Part shown: piece after piece, positions 12,150 to 15,372 of the stretch
Numbering within the stretch: position 1 is the stretch's first letter
Layout: each line of letters starts with the position of its first letter
Source of the DNA: an uncultured Bacilli bacterium
GTDB lineage: Bacteria; Bacillota_I; Bacilli_A; RF39; UBA660
DNA length: 15,372 nucleotides
Direction of reading: 5' to 3'
Assembly: GCA_934096715.1 (NCBI GenBank)
Contig: CAKOMQ010000024.1
Location: 1-15,372, forward strand
The notes under the pieces: generated by a model
Seen by the model: the letters and a program-made list of their open reading frames with translations, nothing else
Told to the model about the DNA's origin: nothing
Database searches by the model: none
Program-made: the position numbers and the translations under genes

Positions 12150-14985
12150 TTTTTACCTCTTCTATGTTGGAAACAACAAAATCTATTTTATCAAATCTTT
12201 TTCGGCCTTCTCCATAAATAATAACTAAATTACCAATTTTTATTTTATCTATTAAGTACATTATTTTTGGAAATAAAACAACTTCCATAAATCCAGTTTC
12301 GTCACTAACTCCGACAAACGCCATTTCTTCATTATTCTTTGTTTTAATAACTTTAACTCTATCTATTATAACTGCTATTTTAATTTTTTTGAAGAGCAAC
12401 CTGTTAACATTTGCAATTTTCACTACACTTTCATCAGTTACTTTACTAGCGGGATGGTTACTAATATACATACCATAGACACTATACTCATTTTTTCTTA
12501 AATCAAATTCTTCTAATTCTGGGTATTCTACTATAACTGGCTCAATTACGTCATCTATATCTTTAGATAATAGTCCATAATTAATTAAGTTTTCTAAGTT
12601 ATTAAGAAGCGTATTAATATTGTACTTAAATTCTTTAAACATGTCAGCCTTAATCAATAATTCATAAGTCTTTTCATTTAAAAAAGCAGACGTTCTTTTA
12701 AACACATCATAAACACTTGTAAACTTTCCTTTACTTCTTTCTTCTAAAATCTTATCAATATCTATTTTATTTAAACCATTTATTAATTTAAATGGTAAGT
12801 ATATATATTTATTATTAATAGTATATTCATTAGTAGAATAATTCCATGAAGGTTTAACAAGTAGTATATTATCATTTCTAATTTCATTTAAATAATTTTT
12901 TAATACTTTTTTATCTTTAACATCGTCAAGTAATGTGAAGATAAAAAGATATTTATAATGAACTTTCAAATAAGCCATTTGGTATGACACAAGGGCATAA
13001 GAAACCGAATGAGCTTTATTAAATCCATAACCAGAAAATTCTAGAATATGGTCATAAACATTTTCGCTAACATCTATACTATAACCATTTTCAACACTTC
13101 TTTTTATAAATTCATTTCTTAAGCTTTCTATTACTTCTTTTTTCTTTTTACTCATAGATCTTCTTATGTTATCAGCTTCACTATTAGTAAAGTTAGCCAT
13201 TCTATTCAAAATCATAATAACCTGTTCTTGATATATAATTACTCCATAAGTACTTTTTAAGATATCTTTTAAGTTATCAGTATAATATGTAACTTTTTCA
13301 CGATTATGTTTTCTTCTAATATAAGTATTTAACTCTTTGCTAGGGCCGGGTCTTACAAGAGCAATCGCCGCGATTAAATCATTAAAACATCTTGGTTCTA
13401 TTTTTTTTAGTGCTTTTTTGAATGTTGGTGTTTCAAATTGAAATATACCATCAGTAAACGAATTGCAAAATAAGTCATATACTTGTGGATCTTCTAAATC
13501 TATATCTTTTAATTTAAAATTATCTATTTTATTTAGAATCCTATCAATTATACTTAAATTCTTTAAACCTAGAAAATCCATTTTTAATAGGCCTAAATCT
13601 TCTAAATAATCCATTGTAACACCAGTAAGTATTTCATCATTATTTATATACATAGGAATTATTTCATCTAATTGTTTACTTGCTATAACTATTCCAGCAG
13701 CATGAGAACTAATATTCTTTTTTAAACCTTCTAGATGCATACTTATTTCATATAACTTCTTGATTTCTGGATAATCATTTACATAATTTTTAATGTTTAT
13801 ATCATTTAAATTATCACGTAAATTTAAATCTTTATTTATTACCTTATAAAAGTTTTCAAATAAACTTTCATTAATATTTAAATACTTAGCAATATCCCTT
13901 AAAACAAGTCTAGTTTTATATGTTGAAAAAGTTATTCCACCACTTACTGAAAATTTCCCATATTTATTTTTAACATACTCAATAACTTGATCTCTTTTAG
14001 TATTATCAAAGTCAATATCAATATCTGGCATACTTACTCTTCCTGGATTTAAAAAACGCTCAAATAATAGATCATATTTAATTGGATCTATATCTGTTAT
14101 TCCTAGAGAATATGACACCAAACTTCCTGCGGCACTACCACGACCTGGACCTACTAAAATATGATTTTTTTTAGCATATAAAACGTAATCATAAACAATC
14201 AAGAAATAGTCTACAAAACCCATTTCTTTAATAACTCGAAGTTCGTATTCAAGTCTAGTTAAATATTCTTTATTACTTACCCCCTTTAATCTTTTACTAA
14301 GCCCAAAGTGTGCAAGTGTATCTAGATAACTATTTGAATCTTTATTCTTATCAAATACAGGAATATATTTTTGATTTAAAGGAATTTCAATATTAATTAA
14401 ATCAGTAAATTCTCTATTATCAAAACTATTCTTTTCTAGATAGCAATTTTCACTAGGATAATCTATTAGACCATTTAATTCATATAAAACAGTTAGATAT
14501 TTAAAATCATCTTTATTAAACATCCTTACTTCGTTTGCATATACTAATTTATCATTTATGGAGTTATATTCATCTTCGTTTGCATAACCAATATAAATAT
14601 TATTTGTATAATTATTTAAAATAGCTTTAAAACTTCTATATTTATAAGGAATTACGACAAGAATATCATTTAAATAATCTTTAATATCAGAAATATCTAT
14701 ATCCGTATATATCAAGCTATTTATTTTAAGCAAATTTTTATAGCCTTGATAGTTTTGACAATACAAATATATTATATTATTTTTAATATTTATTTCTAAA
14801 CCGATAATAGGCTTAATATTATTTAATTTACATTTTTTATAAAATTCAATAATACCAAATAAATTTTTATCACATATACTACAAGTACGAATATTATTTT
14901 TAATACAAAAAAGAATTAAATCATCAATTTTAATTAGACTTTCTCCCAAAGAGTAATCAGTTTTTATATTAATACTTGTATTCAT
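12142..14985 (-). CDS. dnaE: DNA polymerase III alpha subunit, DnaE type
   Basis: In Gram-positive bacteria DnaE extends RNA primers before handing over to PolC. The 947-residue protein is shorter than Bacillus DnaE (about 1100). The N-terminal PHP-like domain starts INIKTDYSLGESL: the metal-binding histidines of active PHP domains are replaced (N and K), so this domain is probably structural. The palm has GPGRGSAAGSLVSY and MPDIDIDFDNTKR (P320, D321, D323). Later segments are SSHAAGIVIA, DFLGLKNLSII, the fingers with ALVRPGP and YQEQVIMIL, and GYGFNKAHSVSYALVSYQ. A C-terminal OB fold lies at about 865-945. GGGGAG nine bases before the ATG at 14985 supports this start. The stop (AATGGATGA) overlaps the polC start, so the two polymerases are translationally coupled. 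Confidence 0.97.
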   Translation of the reverse strand: MNTSINIKTDYSLGESLIKIDDLILFCIKNNIRTCSICDKNLFGIIEFYKKCKLNNIKPIIGLEINIKNNIIYLYCQNYQGYKNLLKINSLIYTDIDISDIKDYLNDILVVIPYKYRSFKAILNNYTNNIYIGYANEDEYNSINDKLVYANEVRMFNKDDFKYLTVLYELNGLIDYPSENCYLEKNSFDNREFTDLINIEIPLNQKYIPVFDKNKDSNSYLDTLAHFGLSKRLKGVSNKEYLTRLEYELRVIKEMGFVDYFLIVYDYVLYAKKNHILVGPGRGSAAGSLVSYSLGITDIDPIKYDLLFERFLNPGRVSMPDIDIDFDNTKRDQVIEYVKNKYGKFSVSGGITFSTYKTRLVLRDIAKYLNINESLFENFYKVINKDLNLRDNLNDINIKNYVNDYPEIKKLYEISMHLEGLKKNISSHAAGIVIASKQLDEIIPMYINNDEILTGVTMDYLEDLGLLKMDFLGLKNLSIIDRILNKIDNFKLKDIDLEDPQVYDLFCNSFTDGIFQFETPTFKKALKKIEPRCFNDLIAAIALVRPGPSKELNTYIRRKHNREKVTYYTDNLKDILKSTYGVIIYQEQVIMILNRMANFTNSEADNIRRSMSKKKKEVIESLRNEFIKRSVENGYSIDVSENVYDHILEFSGYGFNKAHSVSYALVSYQMAYLKVHYKYLFIFTLLDDVKDKKVLKNYLNEIRNDNILLVKPSWNYSTNEYTINNKYIYLPFKLINGLNKIDIDKILEERSKGKFTSVYDVFKRTSAFLNEKTYELLIKADMFKEFKYNINTLLNNLENLINYGLLSKDIDDVIEPVIVEYPELEEFDLRKNEYSVYGMYISNHPASKVTDESVVKIANVNRLLFKKIKIAVIIDRVKVIKTKNNEEMAFVGVSDETGFMEVVLFPKIMYLIDKIKIGNLVIIYGEGRKRFDKIDFVVSNIEEVKNG

Positions 14986-15005
14986 GTAATTATCTCCCCT
15001 ATTTA

Positions 15006-15034
15006 ATTATATCTTAAATAAAGTTATTTTTCTA
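15006..15034 (-). promoter_or_regulatory. Promoter of the dnaE-polC operon
   Basis: On the minus strand TAGAAA (15029-15034, weak) and a perfect TATAAT (15006-15011) are 17 bases apart. The start point would be near 15000, immediately before the GGGGAG ribosome binding site at 14994-14999, giving a very short leader. The promoter lies back to back with that of rpmB. Confidence 0.6.
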
Positions 15035-15061
15035 TTATTATGGGTAAATTCATATAATTAT

Positions 15062-15090
15062 TTGACAACCGTTAAAAATTATGGTATTGT
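15062..15090 (+). promoter_or_regulatory. Promoter of rpmB
   Basis: A perfect TTGACA (15062-15067) is followed after 17 bases by TATTGT (15085-15090), with TGG just before it as an extended -10. Transcription would start near 15097. The strong -35 fits a ribosomal protein gene. Confidence 0.75.
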
Positions 15091-15120
15091 TTTTAAGTAG
15101 AAAAAAGAAGGAGTGAGATT

Positions 15121-15291
15121 ATGGCTAAAAAAGCAACAACAAAAAAACCTTTATCAGGTAATTTAAGAAGTCACGCATTAAACGCTACTAAAAGAACACA
15201 AAAACCAAATTTACAAAAGAAAACAATTAATGGTATAAAAGTAATTACAAGTGCTAGAGAAGCTAGAACATTATCAAAAAAAGCAGCATAA
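15121..15291 (+). CDS. rpmB: 50S ribosomal protein L28
   Basis: L28 is a small basic protein of the large ribosomal subunit near the E site. The 56-residue product begins MAKKATTKKPLSGNLRSHAL and continues with NATKRTQKPNLQKKTI, matching the family block GNxRSHAxNxxKRxxxxNLQ. The C-terminal part has ITSAREARTLSKKAA, corresponding to the usual VSAR-A-KS segment. It is slightly shorter than Bacillus L28 (62) and lacks any cysteine, so it is of the zinc-free kind. AAGGAG lies seven bases before the ATG. It is the only plus-strand gene here, has its own promoter, and its stop codon sits in the loop of the terminator that follows. Confidence 0.93.
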   Translation: MAKKATTKKPLSGNLRSHALNATKRTQKPNLQKKTINGIKVITSAREARTLSKKAA

Positions 15292-15304
15292 CTGCTTTTT
15301 TTTT
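15276..15304 (+). terminator. Intrinsic terminator of rpmB
   Basis: Seven A plus GCAG (15276-15286), a loop CATAA that contains part of the stop codon, then CTGC and nine T form an 11-bp stem with a long U-tract. The hairpin overlaps the last codons of rpmB, showing compact gene ends. Confidence 0.9.
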
Positions 15305-15372
15305 ATATTGTAATTTCAACCGCACCATTTAATTTAATTTTATCAGATAATAAATATTAGTCAATTATTTTA

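Noticed and set aside
6401..14985. Mycoplasma-type code with UGA as tryptophan
   Set aside because: dnaE, yqeG and yqeH all end at UGA exactly where the next gene starts, so UGA is a stop.
15305..15372. C-terminal end of a minus-strand gene converging on rpmB
   Set aside because: A frame ending ...LNGAVEITI-stop exists, but it meets an in-frame stop after about 18 codons and has no start codon, so it is not supported. A weak TTGACT/TAAAAT pair on the minus strand is likewise too poor to call a promoter.

Overview
The window is strongly AT-rich and comes from a low-GC Gram-positive lineage (Bacilli, perhaps a reduced-genome relative). The evidence is the Gram-positive replicase PolC, a second DnaE-type polymerase, YqeG/YqeH, a YneF-type small membrane protein, NrnA, RecX and strong AAGGAG-like ribosome binding sites. 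UGA serves as a normal stop (ends of dnaE, yqeG and yqeH), so this is the standard bacterial code and not the Mycoplasma code. No integrase, transposase or phage gene is visible.

Layout from right to left (all genes except rpmB are on the minus strand). (1) rpmB (L28) at 15121-15291 is on the plus strand, with its own promoter and terminator, divergent from dnaE. (2) A long, tightly packed unit follows: dnaE, polC, yqeG, yqeH, mutL and a possible 30-residue membrane peptide. Overlaps of 8, 4 and 4 bases link dnaE-polC, yqeG-yqeH and yqeH-mutL. It joins both replicative polymerases, a ribosome-assembly GTPase and mismatch repair. (3) mscL and yneF form a short envelope operon with its own promoter and terminator. 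(4) 3030-3831 is a complete type III toxin-antitoxin locus of the ToxIN/AbiQ kind: promoter, three tandem pseudoknot repeats (toxI RNA), a leaky terminator, the ToxN endoribonuclease gene and a final terminator. (5) ackA, nrnA and recX follow as a metabolic/repair operon, with a perfect 15-bp hairpin embedded in the start of recX. (6) The left edge carries a candidate promoter for a gene lying outside the window.

The most notable element is the type III toxin-antitoxin system inserted between housekeeping operons. Its repeats show the A-rich junctions and the H-type pseudoknot pattern of ToxI, including one compensatory base-pair change between repeats. ToxN would cut the precursor into three RNA units that inhibit it. 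Phage infection or loss of the locus would release the toxin. The remaining genes are core functions; the dnaE-polC coupling, the putative small membrane peptide and the recX hairpin are the other points worth attention.
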